Of a DNA stretch of 47,222 bases, positions 25,768 through 34,443 are shown piece by piece (position 1 is the stretch's first letter; each line of letters opens with the position of its first letter). This DNA comes from Candidatus Altarchaeota archaeon. GTDB lineage: Archaea > Altiarchaeota > Altiarchaeia > IMC4 > QMZM01. Made by a program: the position numbers and the translations under genes. The notes under the pieces are model-generated. The model was not told the DNA's origin. It ran no database searches and saw only the letters and a program-made list of their open reading frames with translations. The DNA lies in contig JAFGDV010000007.1 of the NCBI GenBank assembly GCA_016931955.1, positions 1 through 47,222 on the forward strand, in the 5' to 3' direction.

Positions 25768-26286
25768 TTAGTCGAGGTCGACTATACCTCCTGAGTCGAA
25801 TATTGCGTTAAGTGTTGCGACTGATGCTGCTATGATGTATTCTTCCTGTGTTGTTTCTTCGACTATGTGGACGGTGTATAGTGCGTCCGTGATTCCCGCG
25901 TTTTCCAGTATCTCCTCTACTTTTTCGCTGATTTCTTCGGCGGCTTTCTCGTCTATTTCGAAGTCTGATAGCAGCGACAGCTGCTTTATTCCTTCGCCTT
26001 TCACTGACGGAATCAGCGATACCCTTAGTGTTTTATTGTTGTCTATGCCGCATCCTGGATCTGATACAGTTATGCCTGCTTTCTTCCATTCGAGGACTTT
26101 GAGGTTGCTTATGCCGTTTTTGGAGAGGCTTCTCTTAACATCATCCAGTTTTTCGCTTTTGACCTGCAGTGCCACTTCTCTCCCTATGAGGGACATGTGG
26201 AGTATTCCTTCCATGGGTAGGTTGTTGAACAGGTCTTCCACGGATCTTCCATTGTATGATCCGGATAATGCGACTGAATACTTCAT
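25768..26286 (-). CDS. Protein of unknown function
   Basis: A 172-aa soluble protein that I do not recognise. It has two alpha/beta parts: residues about 1-75 (MKYSVALSGSYNG, then GREVALQVKSEKLDDVKRSL) and about 80-172 (AGITVSDPGCGIDNNKTLRVSLIP, then EISEKVEEILENAGI, and HIVEETTQEEYIIAASVATL). The C-terminus ends in acidic residues. A TTG codon 12 bp further upstream is in frame, but the ATG at 26286 gives a natural start. It converges on fae-hps and is divergent from the methyltransferase gene. Confidence 0.65.
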   Translation of the reverse strand: MKYSVALSGSYNGRSVEDLFNNLPMEGILHMSLIGREVALQVKSEKLDDVKRSLSKNGISNLKVLEWKKAGITVSDPGCGIDNNKTLRVSLIPSVKGEGIKQLSLLSDFEIDEKAAEEISEKVEEILENAGITDALYTVHIVEETTQEEYIIAASVATLNAIFDSGGIVDLD

Positions 26287-26333
26287 CTTTGGTTGCAATA
26301 GTAATATAGGCTGTTGACTGATAAATATGGAAG

Positions 26334-26918
26334 ATGATCTACTACCGTAATCTCAGGATGAAGACGCACCCTGAAGTGTATGAGCCGGCAGAGGATTCCT
26401 TTCTCTTGGCTGAGAACCTGTGTGTTGGGGATGGTTGGAGGGTCTTGGATATGGGGACTGGTACGGGATTGCTTGCGTTGGTAGCTGCTGAGAATGCTGA
26501 ATACGTTTTAGGAGTCGACGTTAATCCTGTTGCTGTGGGGCTTGCATTAGAGAACGCCGTCCTTAATGGTGTGACCAATGTTGGATTCAAGGTAAGCGAC
26601 CTCTTCAGTGGTATTCGAGAAAGATTTGATTTGATCGTCTTTAATCCGCCTTATCTTCCAGTCGATGAAGATGATACTCTCGGGATGGCGTGGTCTGGGG
26701 GCTTGGATGGCTTATCCGTTGTCAAGCGTTTTATCGGGTCCGCTCCAAAGTACCTTAGCAGGGATGGGGTCATGATGCTCTTGGTTTCCTCTTTCAACGA
26801 CGTCGATCACGTAAGGGACTTGCTTGAAGAAAATGGTCTTGGGTCTGAGGTTGTTTCCAGGAGGAGGTTCTTTTTCGAGGAACTCTTTGTTCTCAGGTGC
26901 AGCATCTCAGCTATTTAA
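26334..26918 (+). CDS. HemK/Mtq2-like protein methyltransferase
   Basis: A 194-aa class I SAM methyltransferase. HPEVYEPAEDSFLLAENL is the N-terminal signature of archaeal/eukaryotic HemK2 proteins. The SAM loop is VLDMGTGTGLLAL, and NPPYLP is the catalytic NPPY motif of enzymes that methylate a glutamine, typically the GGQ of release factor 1. A start at 26358 (MKTHPEVYEP) is also possible and would match the family start closely. Confidence 0.88.
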   Translation: MIYYRNLRMKTHPEVYEPAEDSFLLAENLCVGDGWRVLDMGTGTGLLALVAAENAEYVLGVDVNPVAVGLALENAVLNGVTNVGFKVSDLFSGIRERFDLIVFNPPYLPVDEDDTLGMAWSGGLDGLSVVKRFIGSAPKYLSRDGVMMLLVSSFNDVDHVRDLLEENGLGSEVVSRRRFFFEELFVLRCSISAI

Positions 26919-26951
26919 TCAAACGGTGCTAATTAATAACAGGTGATGTGA

Positions 26952-28634
26952 ATGAAATCTTTATCGGTTTTTTTGGTTTTGTTTTTGCTTGCGGGCTTTT
27001 CTGCTGCAGAATACCTTGAGCGGGAGTGTCTCTACCAGAGGGATGGCTCCTATATCATGTCTGTCTACGCTGGGGACTTGAAAGGCGACGGCGTTGTTGA
27101 AATATTCGCCGGATCGGATAATGGAGTCGTCATGGATTTCTCCTACAAGGACTGCGGCAGGGCAAGCAGGCAGTGGAGTCCTACATGGCAGTACAACCAG
27201 AAGGTATCAAATAAGGGCAGCATCCTCGACATGGGGATAAGTGATTTCGAAAAAGATGGTAAGAATGATCTCTTTGTCGCGGCTAAGAGCCGTGATGAGT
27301 ATCTGTTTTTGCTTAGCAATATCGGGAACTTCAGATGGGCTGATGAGAAGGCTGGCGGCCTTGTCCTCTCCATGGATGTCGCGAATCTAGACGACGATGC
27401 ATTGGATGAGATCATAATAGGGAACGAAGGGAACGTTGTTGCAGTGATCGATGGCGAAACCGTTGTGAAATGGAAGACCACCTTAGACAATCCAGTCTAC
27501 TTTGTGAAGGCCTTGGACTTGGATGATGACGGCTCCTTGGAGGTTGTCGCATTAACGAACAGGTACATGGAATCTGCTTCAGTCTACGTCTTGAACGCCA
27601 ACGGCGGATTGTTGTGGAATTATTCGATAGATTGGGGTGTTTATCAGGCATCAGATAGTTCCATCTCTGTGGGTGACCTGGATGGTGACAACATGCTTGA
27701 GATCGCGGTTGCCACATACAAGAAGGGAGTCATCGCCTTAGACCATGATGGGAGCCTGTTGTGGGATTATCCAACCGAGAGGCTGGTGAACTCCGTCCAT
27801 ATTTCAGGCTCTGAGGTGATATTCAGCTCCAATCCGTACCTCTACTTTGTAGATGCCTCCATGAGGCTGAAATCGAAGATCGACATAAACGGCTCAGCGC
27901 TGATAATACAGAGAATAGATCTTGAAGGTGACGGCTCTGAAGAGGTGTTGTTGGGAATGAACAGAATGATACAGGTCATTGGAGGGGATGGTGTGAGGAA
28001 GGGTTCTTGGGATATCGGGAAAAGTGTCGGGGCTTTATCCATGTATCCCTCGGACCTGGACGGCGACGGTAGGATGGAGATCATCGCAGGCTATGGCTGG
28101 GATGAGGCACGGCTGGATAAGGGATACAAGGCAGGGGAACTCATCATCCTGAAGGTGACCGGCGGCGTAGGAGCTACTACTACTACAACTGTGCCTTCTG
28201 TAGAGACTACAACTACTACTAGGACGGCTGCTGTCACGACATCAACCTATAAGCCTGCTGAGACCACGACCCTTCCCGTGACAACGAGCATTCCATCAGC
28301 GGGTGGGGGCATTAATCTCGGATTGATATTCTTGTTCGTGGTCATCATGGTTGTTGTCTTTGCAGTATTGGCTGTCATTGTTTTTTTCTTCTTTATGAAA
28401 GGAAAGAAAGGGGAAAAGACTAAGGAGGAGAAGATCATTGACAACCTGATTGAGGAGAAGTCAGTTGTAGCTGAGGGAAAGAAGGAGCCATCGGGGTCTG
28501 AGGTAGCGAAAGAAGAAGCTGTGGAAGAAACATCAGAAGATACTGCGACTGATATCACGTCAAATAAAGAAACGAAGACAAACTCTGGGTCTGGTAAGAA
28601 GACAACGAAAGGTAACAGCAAGAAGACGCAATGA
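26952..28634 (+). CDS. Secreted FG-GAP/VCBS-like membrane protein
   Basis: A 560-aa protein. It has a signal peptide (residues 1-19, LFLLAGFSAAE). A series of repeats follows with calcium-loop-like text, such as DLKGDGVVEIFAG, DFEKDGKNDLFVA, DLDDDGSLEVVAL, DLDGDNMLEIAVA and DLDGDGRMEIIAG, indicating a beta-propeller of FG-GAP type. A Thr-rich linker (about 405-450), a transmembrane helix (about 458-482) and a charged cytoplasmic tail rich in K, E, S and T complete it. It is probably a cell-surface adhesion or sensing protein. GGTGATG precedes the ATG. It overlaps scpB by 4 bp. Confidence 0.85.
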   Translation: MKSLSVFLVLFLLAGFSAAEYLERECLYQRDGSYIMSVYAGDLKGDGVVEIFAGSDNGVVMDFSYKDCGRASRQWSPTWQYNQKVSNKGSILDMGISDFEKDGKNDLFVAAKSRDEYLFLLSNIGNFRWADEKAGGLVLSMDVANLDDDALDEIIIGNEGNVVAVIDGETVVKWKTTLDNPVYFVKALDLDDDGSLEVVALTNRYMESASVYVLNANGGLLWNYSIDWGVYQASDSSISVGDLDGDNMLEIAVATYKKGVIALDHDGSLLWDYPTERLVNSVHISGSEVIFSSNPYLYFVDASMRLKSKIDINGSALIIQRIDLEGDGSEEVLLGMNRMIQVIGGDGVRKGSWDIGKSVGALSMYPSDLDGDGRMEIIAGYGWDEARLDKGYKAGELIILKVTGGVGATTTTTVPSVETTTTTRTAAVTTSTYKPAETTTLPVTTSIPSAGGGINLGLIFLFVVIMVVVFAVLAVIVFFFFMKGKKGEKTKEEKIIDNLIEEKSVVAEGKKEPSGSEVAKEEAVEETSEDTATDITSNKETKTNSGSGKKTTKGNSKKTQ

Positions 28635-29122
28635 ATGACCTGAAATCCTTGATAGAGGCTGCTTTGTTCGCCTCGGGGAGGGCGCTTGACGTCGAGGAAC
28701 TGGCTAAGACCTGCGGTTCGGGGAACGTTGGATTAATCCGCAGATCCGTTGAGGAGCTTTTGAGGGAGTACGAGAACAGGAACTCTGGTCTTGTCATCAG
28801 GATGACGGATGACGGTTATCTGATGCAGGTGAGACCGGAGCTTGAGGGAAGGATTATCCACCTTGTCCCGGAAACCGATATCCCGGCCCCTATTCTAAAG
28901 ACTCTGGCTTTGATCGCCTACGAGCAGCCTGTGAAGCAGTCCAAGATCGTCAAGGAACGTGGTAACAAGGTCTACTCCTACATAAAATTCCTGCGTCAGC
29001 AGGGGCTTGTCGAAGGCAAAAGAGATGGAAGGACGCGGATTCTATCGGTTACTCCAAAATTCAGGGACTACTTTCACGTGGATGATCTGAAGGGGCTCTT
29101 GGAGAAGGGAGAGAACAGTTGA
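28631..29122 (+). CDS. scpB: Segregation and condensation protein ScpB
   Basis: A 163-aa winged-helix protein of the ScpB/kleisin-partner family, which works with SMC and ScpA in chromosome organisation. LKSLIEAALFASGRALDVEELA is the typical N-terminus. PAPILKTLALIAYEQPVKQSKI and the C-terminal EGKRDGRTRILSVTPKFRDYF mark the second winged helix. The ATGA start overlaps the stop of the FG-GAP-like gene, so it is translationally coupled to a surface protein, an unusual pairing. ScpA and SMC are not in the window. Confidence 0.92.
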   Translation: MNDLKSLIEAALFASGRALDVEELAKTCGSGNVGLIRRSVEELLREYENRNSGLVIRMTDDGYLMQVRPELEGRIIHLVPETDIPAPILKTLALIAYEQPVKQSKIVKERGNKVYSYIKFLRQQGLVEGKRDGRTRILSVTPKFRDYFHVDDLKGLLEKGENS

Positions 29123-29132
29123 GGTGATGTCT

Positions 29133-30104
29133 ATGTGGCTTCAGACTAGGATGTATATATTGATCGGTTTGATGTTTGCCGTACTTTATGCTTTACTGGT
29201 TGCTGCTGGTGCATACGTCGGCGTAGGCAATTTCTTCTTCTATGCTGTGCTAGCTGTGGTCATGCTCTTCATCCAGTACATCATCGGACCGTCTTTGGTT
29301 GAGTGGTCTATGGGCGTAAGGTATGTGTCCCCCGAGGAGGCGCCTGAACTGCATCAGATGGTTGAAGAGCTCGCCCGTGCCGCAGGGATAAAGAAGCCCC
29401 GCGTCTGCATTTCCAAGATACAGGTCCCCAACGCCTTCGCCTTCGGTCGATCGATATCTGATGGTAGGGTATGCGTCACCGAAGGCATCCTGAGGCTTAT
29501 GGATAGGAGCGAGCTGCGGGCTGTTTTAGGCCATGAGCTCTCTCACATAAAGAACAGGGATGTTACAACAATGACATTGCTCTCCATAGTGCCCATCGTC
29601 TGCTGGCATCTGGCTTGGAGCTTTATGTTTTCGGGAAGGCGGGACAGAGGCAACGCCGTTTTTATCGGATTATTCGCGTTCCTGCTGTATTTCATAACCA
29701 ACCTGCTTGTAATGTATGGCTCAAGGATCAGGGAGTATTACGCAGACAAGGGGAGTGTCGAGCTCGGCAATCCGCCGCATCAGCTGGCGTCTGCATTATA
29801 CAAGCTCGTGTATGTGAGCGCCCGGGCTCCTAAGGATGCCCTAAAGCAGATGGAGGGCTATAAGGCCTTCTTCCTGAATGACCCTTCCAAGGCTGTTTCC
29901 GAGATAAGAGAATTAAGTGAACTGGATAGGGATATGAACGGAACCGTTGATGAAGAGGAATTAATGAACCTGAGGAGAAGTAAAGTCGGCGTGGGTTTCT
30001 CCGATCATCTGATGGAGTTATTGAGCACTCACCCGAACATGCTGAAGAGAATCAAGAACCTATCCACACTCTCCACAATGAGAGAAACCAGGGTGATATA
30101 TTAG
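29133..30104 (+). CDS. htpX: HtpX-like membrane protease with EF-hand-like loop
   Basis: A 323-aa M48 metallopeptidase. Two N-terminal membrane helices (about 8-28 and 33-55) are followed by the zinc motif HELSH (134-138), two more helices (about 150-195) and EYYAD (201-205) with the third zinc ligand. Residues 265-276 read DRDMNGTVDEEE, a textbook EF-hand calcium loop (D1, D3, N5, G6, D9, E12), just before the C-terminal THPNMLKRIKNL. The start at 29133 was chosen because GAGGTGAT precedes it at the right distance; the GTG at 29124 overlaps that signal. It probably degrades damaged membrane proteins. Confidence 0.9.
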   Translation: MWLQTRMYILIGLMFAVLYALLVAAGAYVGVGNFFFYAVLAVVMLFIQYIIGPSLVEWSMGVRYVSPEEAPELHQMVEELARAAGIKKPRVCISKIQVPNAFAFGRSISDGRVCVTEGILRLMDRSELRAVLGHELSHIKNRDVTTMTLLSIVPIVCWHLAWSFMFSGRRDRGNAVFIGLFAFLLYFITNLLVMYGSRIREYYADKGSVELGNPPHQLASALYKLVYVSARAPKDALKQMEGYKAFFLNDPSKAVSEIRELSELDRDMNGTVDEEELMNLRRSKVGVGFSDHLMELLSTHPNMLKRIKNLSTLSTMRETRVIY

Positions 30105-30145
30105 AGAGTTATGATCTCATATAACACGAATTATGGATGATTCAA

Positions 30146-30382
30146 ATGGAGTACAATAAGATCGTATATGCGACTTTTGCAGTGGGTTTGGTCTTTGTTT
30201 TCCTTTCGTTTCTTTTAGGTATACTAGCCCCCCCATCGAACCTCATATATTCAGGGAAAGTACTTGGAGTTTTTATAATCGCTGCCGGTCTTATAACCGG
30301 AGGTATCTTCTCAAAGGAGCAGGATATTCTAAGGGCTGCTATGATAGTCTCGGCAGCTTTGCTTGTTGCTGGGGTTTTTTGA
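30146..30382 (+). CDS. Small three-helix membrane protein
   Basis: A 78-aa hydrophobic protein with three predicted membrane helices: YATFAVGLVFVFLSFLLGIL, VLGVFIIAAGLITGGIF and AAMIVSAALLVAGVF. I do not recognise the family. The ATG at 30146 was preferred over 30137 because GGATGAT upstream resembles the ribosome binding sites of its neighbours. It lies between htpX and tatD; its stop codon overlaps the tatD start (TGATG). Confidence 0.65.
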   Translation: MEYNKIVYATFAVGLVFVFLSFLLGILAPPSNLIYSGKVLGVFIIAAGLITGGIFSKEQDILRAAMIVSAALLVAGVF

Positions 30383-31146
30383 TGACAATGCTCATAGACG
30401 TGCATGCTCACCTGGATTTTCCCCAGTTTGATTCCGATAGGGAGAGGGTTATTGAAGACGCCCGGGAAACTGGTATCTTCATAGTCAACTCCGGTTTGGG
30501 TCCTTCTGGTATAGAGAAGACCCTTGATTTAGCGAGAAACCATGATAACGTTTTCGCAACCCTCGGCCTTTCCCCACAGGAATTCAGCCAGGAGACGATA
30601 GATAACACATTAGCGTTGATAAGAAAGCATAGTGCTGAAATCTTGGGCATCGGAGAAGTCGGGCTTGACTACTACTGGGTCAAGGATCCCTCTGACAGGA
30701 GAAAAGAAATAGGAAACCTTCAGGTCTTCATTGAATTGTCCAAGTCCTTGAGTCTTCCCTTGGTTATTCACTCGAGGGGTGCCGAAGGCGACGTGTTGAA
30801 GGTGTTGGAGGAGAATGACGTAAGAGCCTTATTGCATTGTTTTTCCGGGAGCTTTGAGCAGGCTGAAAGGGCTATCTCACTTGACTGCCTCATATCTATT
30901 CCAACATCCGTGGTTTATTCGAAGAACAAGCAAGGCCTGGTGAAGAGATTGCCTCTGGAGTCTATAGTCTTGGAGACCGATGCCCCGTATCTCTCCCCGA
31001 ACCCGAAGACGAGAAACGAGCCGAAGAATATCATGCTTTCAAGGGATAAAGTGGCTGAAATCAGGGGTTTGGATAAGCATGTTGTCGAGGAGACTACGAC
31101 TGAAAACGCTTTAAGGTTTTTTGATTTAAAGGTGAGTGTGACCTAA
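30382..31146 (+). CDS. tatD: TatD-family metal-dependent hydrolase
   Basis: A 254-aa TIM-barrel hydrolase of the TatD DNase family. Metal ligands are visible in DVHAHLDF, GEVGLDYYW, VIHSRGAE, LHCFSGSFEQAE and LETDAPYLSPNP. Members are magnesium-dependent nucleases with a suggested role in DNA repair. The ATG at 30382 overlaps the upstream stop codon by one base. Confidence 0.92.
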   Translation: MTMLIDVHAHLDFPQFDSDRERVIEDARETGIFIVNSGLGPSGIEKTLDLARNHDNVFATLGLSPQEFSQETIDNTLALIRKHSAEILGIGEVGLDYYWVKDPSDRRKEIGNLQVFIELSKSLSLPLVIHSRGAEGDVLKVLEENDVRALLHCFSGSFEQAERAISLDCLISIPTSVVYSKNKQGLVKRLPLESIVLETDAPYLSPNPKTRNEPKNIMLSRDKVAEIRGLDKHVVEETTTENALRFFDLKVSVT

Positions 31147-31159
31147 TCTTATTTGTCTT

Positions 31160-31792
31160 ATGGAATCCATTAAGAGGTTCTCGGATGTTATGCTGGAGCA
31201 GGCAAGGATTCTTTCAGATTACTTGAAGACTTATCCCTCCTTCTTCGAGAAACAGATGGGGGAGCTTGATAGATTGTGTGAGCTCATAGAGGGCAGCAGG
31301 TCTATACACGTGTATGGTAAAGGCAGGTCCGCTAACGCGGCGGTGAGCCTCGCCCTCAGATTGAAGCACTTTGGCTACAATGTCTGGTTCGTAGGCGACG
31401 TGGTTAAGGAGAGAATCAAGAAAGGGGATGTCTCCATTCTATTCTCTGGCTCCGGTGAGACGGCTGAGGTGGTTAATGTTGCGGCGAGGGCTAAGAAAGA
31501 CAAAGCATCCGTTATCACAATAACCTCATACCCAGACAGCACTTTAAGCAAGTACTCTGACCTAATAATCATTCTCCCGGGGGGTCTTGAAAAGAGGAAG
31601 GGCTGGGATTACCTGGAGGCTCAACTGGCCCCGGAATCCATGAAGGAGCCCCTCTTCTATGGCGGCGGGGAATTCGAGGCGATGGCTTATCTATTCCAGG
31701 AGACCTTGATTAGCGCGATAGGCAAACACAAGAAGATTCCCTCCTGCGCGGTGCTGAGGGAGCATGAACGCGATGAGATAATGGGTGAATGA
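31160..31792 (+). CDS. SIS-domain protein, hexuloisomerase-like
   Basis: A 210-aa sugar isomerase-domain protein. VYGKGRSANAAVSLALRLKHFG, VGDVVKERIKKGDVSILFSGSGET and ASVITITSYPDSTLSKYSDL follow the 6-phospho-3-hexuloisomerase (PHI/HxlB) pattern. GEFEAMAYLFQETLI aligns with the Glu-bearing FEETALIFLDLVI region of that enzyme. It is longer than most PHI proteins because of an insert near KGWDYLEAQLAPESMKEP. With Fae-Hps at 24428 it could complete the RuMP branch. Another sugar-phosphate isomerase role is possible. It ends 3 bp before purM. Confidence 0.75.
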   Translation: MESIKRFSDVMLEQARILSDYLKTYPSFFEKQMGELDRLCELIEGSRSIHVYGKGRSANAAVSLALRLKHFGYNVWFVGDVVKERIKKGDVSILFSGSGETAEVVNVAARAKKDKASVITITSYPDSTLSKYSDLIIILPGGLEKRKGWDYLEAQLAPESMKEPLFYGGGEFEAMAYLFQETLISAIGKHKKIPSCAVLREHERDEIMGE

Positions 31793-31795
31793 TAA

Positions 31796-32806
31796 ATGCC
31801 AGAAGAGATGACCTATTCTAAGGCTGGGGTCAGCATAGAGAGAGAGGAATTAGCTATAAGGAGTATGATAAACATCCTGCAAAGGACCTTCAAATTCCGC
31901 AAAGGCAAGCAAGGGGAAGTACTGGAGGACATCGGGACCTTCGCTAACGTCATCGATCTAGGGGACCAGGCGCTTGCCATGTGCACGGACGGCGTGGGCT
32001 CAAAGGTCCTAGTCGCCCAAGAACTTGGTAGATACAATACCATCGGCGTAGACGTCGTGGCTATGAACGTAAACGATCTCATATGTATTGGCGCGAGGCC
32101 CCTGGCGATGGTGGATTACCTTGCAGTGAGCAGGATTAACCCCGACATCATGAAGGAGATAGCCATTGGTATCTATGAGGGCGCGAAGCAGTCAGATATT
32201 GCGATAATCGGCGGAGAAACAGCAACCCTGCCAGACATAATAATGGGCGTAGACGGAAAGGGCTTTGACATCGCCGGCACAGCCATCGGCTTAGTCGACA
32301 AAGACAAGATCATCACAGGGGAAAAAATCAATTCCGGGGATGTGGTGCTCGGCTTCAGGAGTTCTGGAATACACTCCAATGGTTTGACTCTCGCTAGAAG
32401 GGTCCTCCCCAGGAACATGTGGATGGAATTACTCACCCCTACCAGGATCTACGTGAAGGAGGTCATCGAATTGTTAGGGAACTATGAAGTCCATGGCCTC
32501 GCGCACATAACCGGCGGCGGATTCAGGAACCTGTTGCGGATAACCCCCTTAGGATTCCTCCTTGACAGTCTTCCCGCCCCGCAGATGATATTCAAGAAGA
32601 TACAAGAGCTGGGTAACGTCTCCGACAAGGAGATGTATAAGACATTCAACATGGGCGTCGGCTTCTGTGTTATCCTGGATGGGTCCTCCGCCGACGAAAT
32701 CATTAAAAAGTATGGCAACAAGTGGAAGATCAGCAGGATCGGCAGCATTACAGGGGATGGGGGTGTCAAGATAGTTAAGGAAGGCGGCGAAATAATATTC
32801 CAGTGA
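31796..32806 (+). CDS. purM: Phosphoribosylformylglycinamidine cyclo-ligase
   Basis: A 336-aa AIR synthetase, the fifth step of purine synthesis, which closes the imidazole ring with ATP. Family text: TYSKAGVSIEREE, CTDGVGSKVLVAQ, GVDVVAMNVNDLICIGARPL, IIGGETATLPDII, FRSSGIHSNGLTLAR, HITGGGFRNLLR and the C-terminal FNMGVGFCVIL. Length is normal. It is closely coupled to the SIS-domain gene upstream. Confidence 0.95.
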   Translation: MPEEMTYSKAGVSIEREELAIRSMINILQRTFKFRKGKQGEVLEDIGTFANVIDLGDQALAMCTDGVGSKVLVAQELGRYNTIGVDVVAMNVNDLICIGARPLAMVDYLAVSRINPDIMKEIAIGIYEGAKQSDIAIIGGETATLPDIIMGVDGKGFDIAGTAIGLVDKDKIITGEKINSGDVVLGFRSSGIHSNGLTLARRVLPRNMWMELLTPTRIYVKEVIELLGNYEVHGLAHITGGGFRNLLRITPLGFLLDSLPAPQMIFKKIQELGNVSDKEMYKTFNMGVGFCVILDGSSADEIIKKYGNKWKISRIGSITGDGGVKIVKEGGEIIFQ

Positions 32807-32842
32807 TTTTTTTATGTAATCTAAGATAATAATGGGATTAAA

Positions 32843-33757
32843 ATGCCTATACAAGAGGTCGAAAAGATTTGGATGAATGGAAAACTCGTTAACTGGGACG
32901 ACGCCAGAATTCATGTATTGACTCATGCACTGCACTATGGCTCCGGCGTCTTTGAGGGAATCCGGTGCTATTGCACAGAGAAGGGCCCCGCAGTCTTCCG
33001 CCTCAGGGATCACATTCAGCGACTCCACGATTCAGCGAAGATATATCGTATGAAGGTTCCGTACAGCGTGGATGAGCTTTGTAAGGCGACGAAGGATCTC
33101 ATAAGGGTGAATAAGTTGAAGGAATGCTATATCCGCCCCATCGTCTTCCGCAGCTACGGCGAGATGGGTTTAAGCCCTTTGAAGGCTCCGATCGACACAT
33201 CAATCGCGGTTTGGCCTTGGGGCACCTACCTCGGGGAGGATGGATTGAAGAACGGCATCAAGGCGAAGATATCCTCCGTCCAGAGGATCTCTCCCAACAT
33301 ACTGCCTTCAAGCGCTAAAGCCACCGGCCAATACATTAACTCGATCCTGGCAAAGCTTGAGGTCTTGGACTGCGGCTATGACGAAGCCATCATGCTCGAC
33401 TTCCGAGGCTTCGTCTCCGAGGGCCCTGGAGAGAACATCTTCATGGTCAAGGACTCTGTACTGTATACGCCGCCTGTTCACGCCAGCATCCTGCCGGGGA
33501 TCACCAGGGATTCTGTGAAGGAGATAGCCTCTGATTTTGGCGTCTGTATCAGGGAAACGGATATTGCAAGGAACATGCTCTATAACGCGGACGAAGCATT
33601 CTATACTGGAACCGCTGCCGAGATCACTCCCATACGGCAGATAGACGGCATAGAGTTGGGTCCGCCTGGTCCGACAACGAAGAAGATTCAGAGAAAATTC
33701 TTCGACACCGTGAAGGGTAAAGATCGGCAGTATGAGAAGTGGCTGGACTATGTTTGA
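32843..33757 (+). CDS. ilvE: Branched-chain amino acid aminotransferase
   Basis: A 304-aa class IV PLP aminotransferase, the last step to leucine, isoleucine and valine. HYGSGVFEGIRCY, RPIVFRSYGEMGL, the PLP lysine in SSAKATGQYINS, EAIMLDFRGFVSEGPGENIF and ILPGITRDSV are family signatures, and EAFYTGTAAEITPI ends the core. No Shine-Dalgarno is visible, so the message may be leaderless. It complements leuC and leuD found at 10.8-12.8 kb. Confidence 0.94.
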   Translation: MPIQEVEKIWMNGKLVNWDDARIHVLTHALHYGSGVFEGIRCYCTEKGPAVFRLRDHIQRLHDSAKIYRMKVPYSVDELCKATKDLIRVNKLKECYIRPIVFRSYGEMGLSPLKAPIDTSIAVWPWGTYLGEDGLKNGIKAKISSVQRISPNILPSSAKATGQYINSILAKLEVLDCGYDEAIMLDFRGFVSEGPGENIFMVKDSVLYTPPVHASILPGITRDSVKEIASDFGVCIRETDIARNMLYNADEAFYTGTAAEITPIRQIDGIELGPPGPTTKKIQRKFFDTVKGKDRQYEKWLDYV

Positions 33758-33770
33758 TTCTTTGTCTTTT

Positions 33771-34166
33771 TTACCATATCTCTAATCTAAGATCCTTTAT
33801 CCTCTTGAAATGCTCTAGCTTTCTGGTAATCAGGGCTTCGTCATTTGCTATGGCTATTGAAGCTATGATGACGTCCATGTCTCTGATCTGATAGCCGGAT
33901 GTTCTTAGTTTTTCTATGAGTTCGCCTGCTATCTTTGAGGATTTTAGGTTGAAATCCAAGACCTTCAGATTCTTTAGTATATTTTCTACTAGAGCCAGGT
34001 TTTCATTGGGACGAGATGACCTGAATGCTACCCTGAATAACTCGCAGGCGGTTATAGTAGTTGTTGACATCGTTGTTCCCTTATCCTCTAGGCTTTTTAT
34101 TTTGTCTACTGCGTCTTTGTCGCCTCGGATTAGACCGACCAGTAAATCGGTGTCAGAACAGGGCAT
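33771..34166 (-). CDS. vapC: VapC-type PIN-domain toxin
   Basis: A 131-aa PIN ribonuclease. Acidic residues are at D6 and D8 region (CSDTDLLVGLIRG), E42 (TACELFRVAF), D97-D99 (IRDMDVIIASIAI) and near ALITRKLEHFKRI. The expected first motif is slightly unusual, with Cys-Ser before the Asp instead of the common hydrophobic pair. It is translated from a TAATG overlap with the vapB antitoxin gene. It converges on ilvE. Confidence 0.88.
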   Translation of the reverse strand: MPCSDTDLLVGLIRGDKDAVDKIKSLEDKGTTMSTTTITACELFRVAFRSSRPNENLALVENILKNLKVLDFNLKSSKIAGELIEKLRTSGYQIRDMDVIIASIAIANDEALITRKLEHFKRIKDLRLEIW

Positions 34167-34390
34167 TATAGTTTAACCTCCCTGATTTTGATTTTTTCTC
34201 TTTCCTTCAGTATATTGTCAAATATCTTGACTAGCTCTTTCTTGTCTCCCTTCCATTTCCCGGCGAATTCTGTGATAGGCTTCTTTTTTTCAGTTATTTT
34301 CATAACCACGTCTGAGAAGGATTCTTTTTTGCCTTTTATCGAGGATAGTCTTGAATAAGCCGCGTTGGATAGGGATATTACCTTTGTCAC
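34166..34390 (-). CDS. vapB: VapB-type antitoxin
   Basis: A 74-aa protein of the archaeal UPF0330/DUF217 antitoxin type. The motif TKVISLSNAAYSRLSSIKG, then SFSDVVMKI, is characteristic of these short DNA-binding antitoxins; the C-terminal part binds the toxin. The start is taken as the GTG at 34390, where the family begins and a TATA box lies 25 bp upstream. A longer ATG form would start inside or above that TATA box. It overlaps vapC by one base. Confidence 0.82.
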   Translation of the reverse strand: MTKVISLSNAAYSRLSSIKGKKESFSDVVMKITEKKKPITEFAGKWKGDKKELVKIFDNILKEREKIKIREVKL

Positions 34391-34410
34391 ATCAATATAT
34401 ATGCATACAC

Positions 34411-34419
34411 ATATATAAA
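34411..34419 (-). promoter_or_regulatory. vapBC TATA box
   Basis: The minus strand reads TTTATATAT, centred 25 bp upstream of the GTG start codon of vapB. This spacing predicts a leaderless message. Confidence 0.55.
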
Positions 34420-34443
34420 CAATGCCCGGCATTTGCCAAGAAA

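Noticed and set aside
34391..34432. ATG start 42 bp upstream for vapB
   Set aside because: It would begin above the TATA box, and the added Cys/Ile/Tyr-rich residues are not part of the family. The GTG start fits both.
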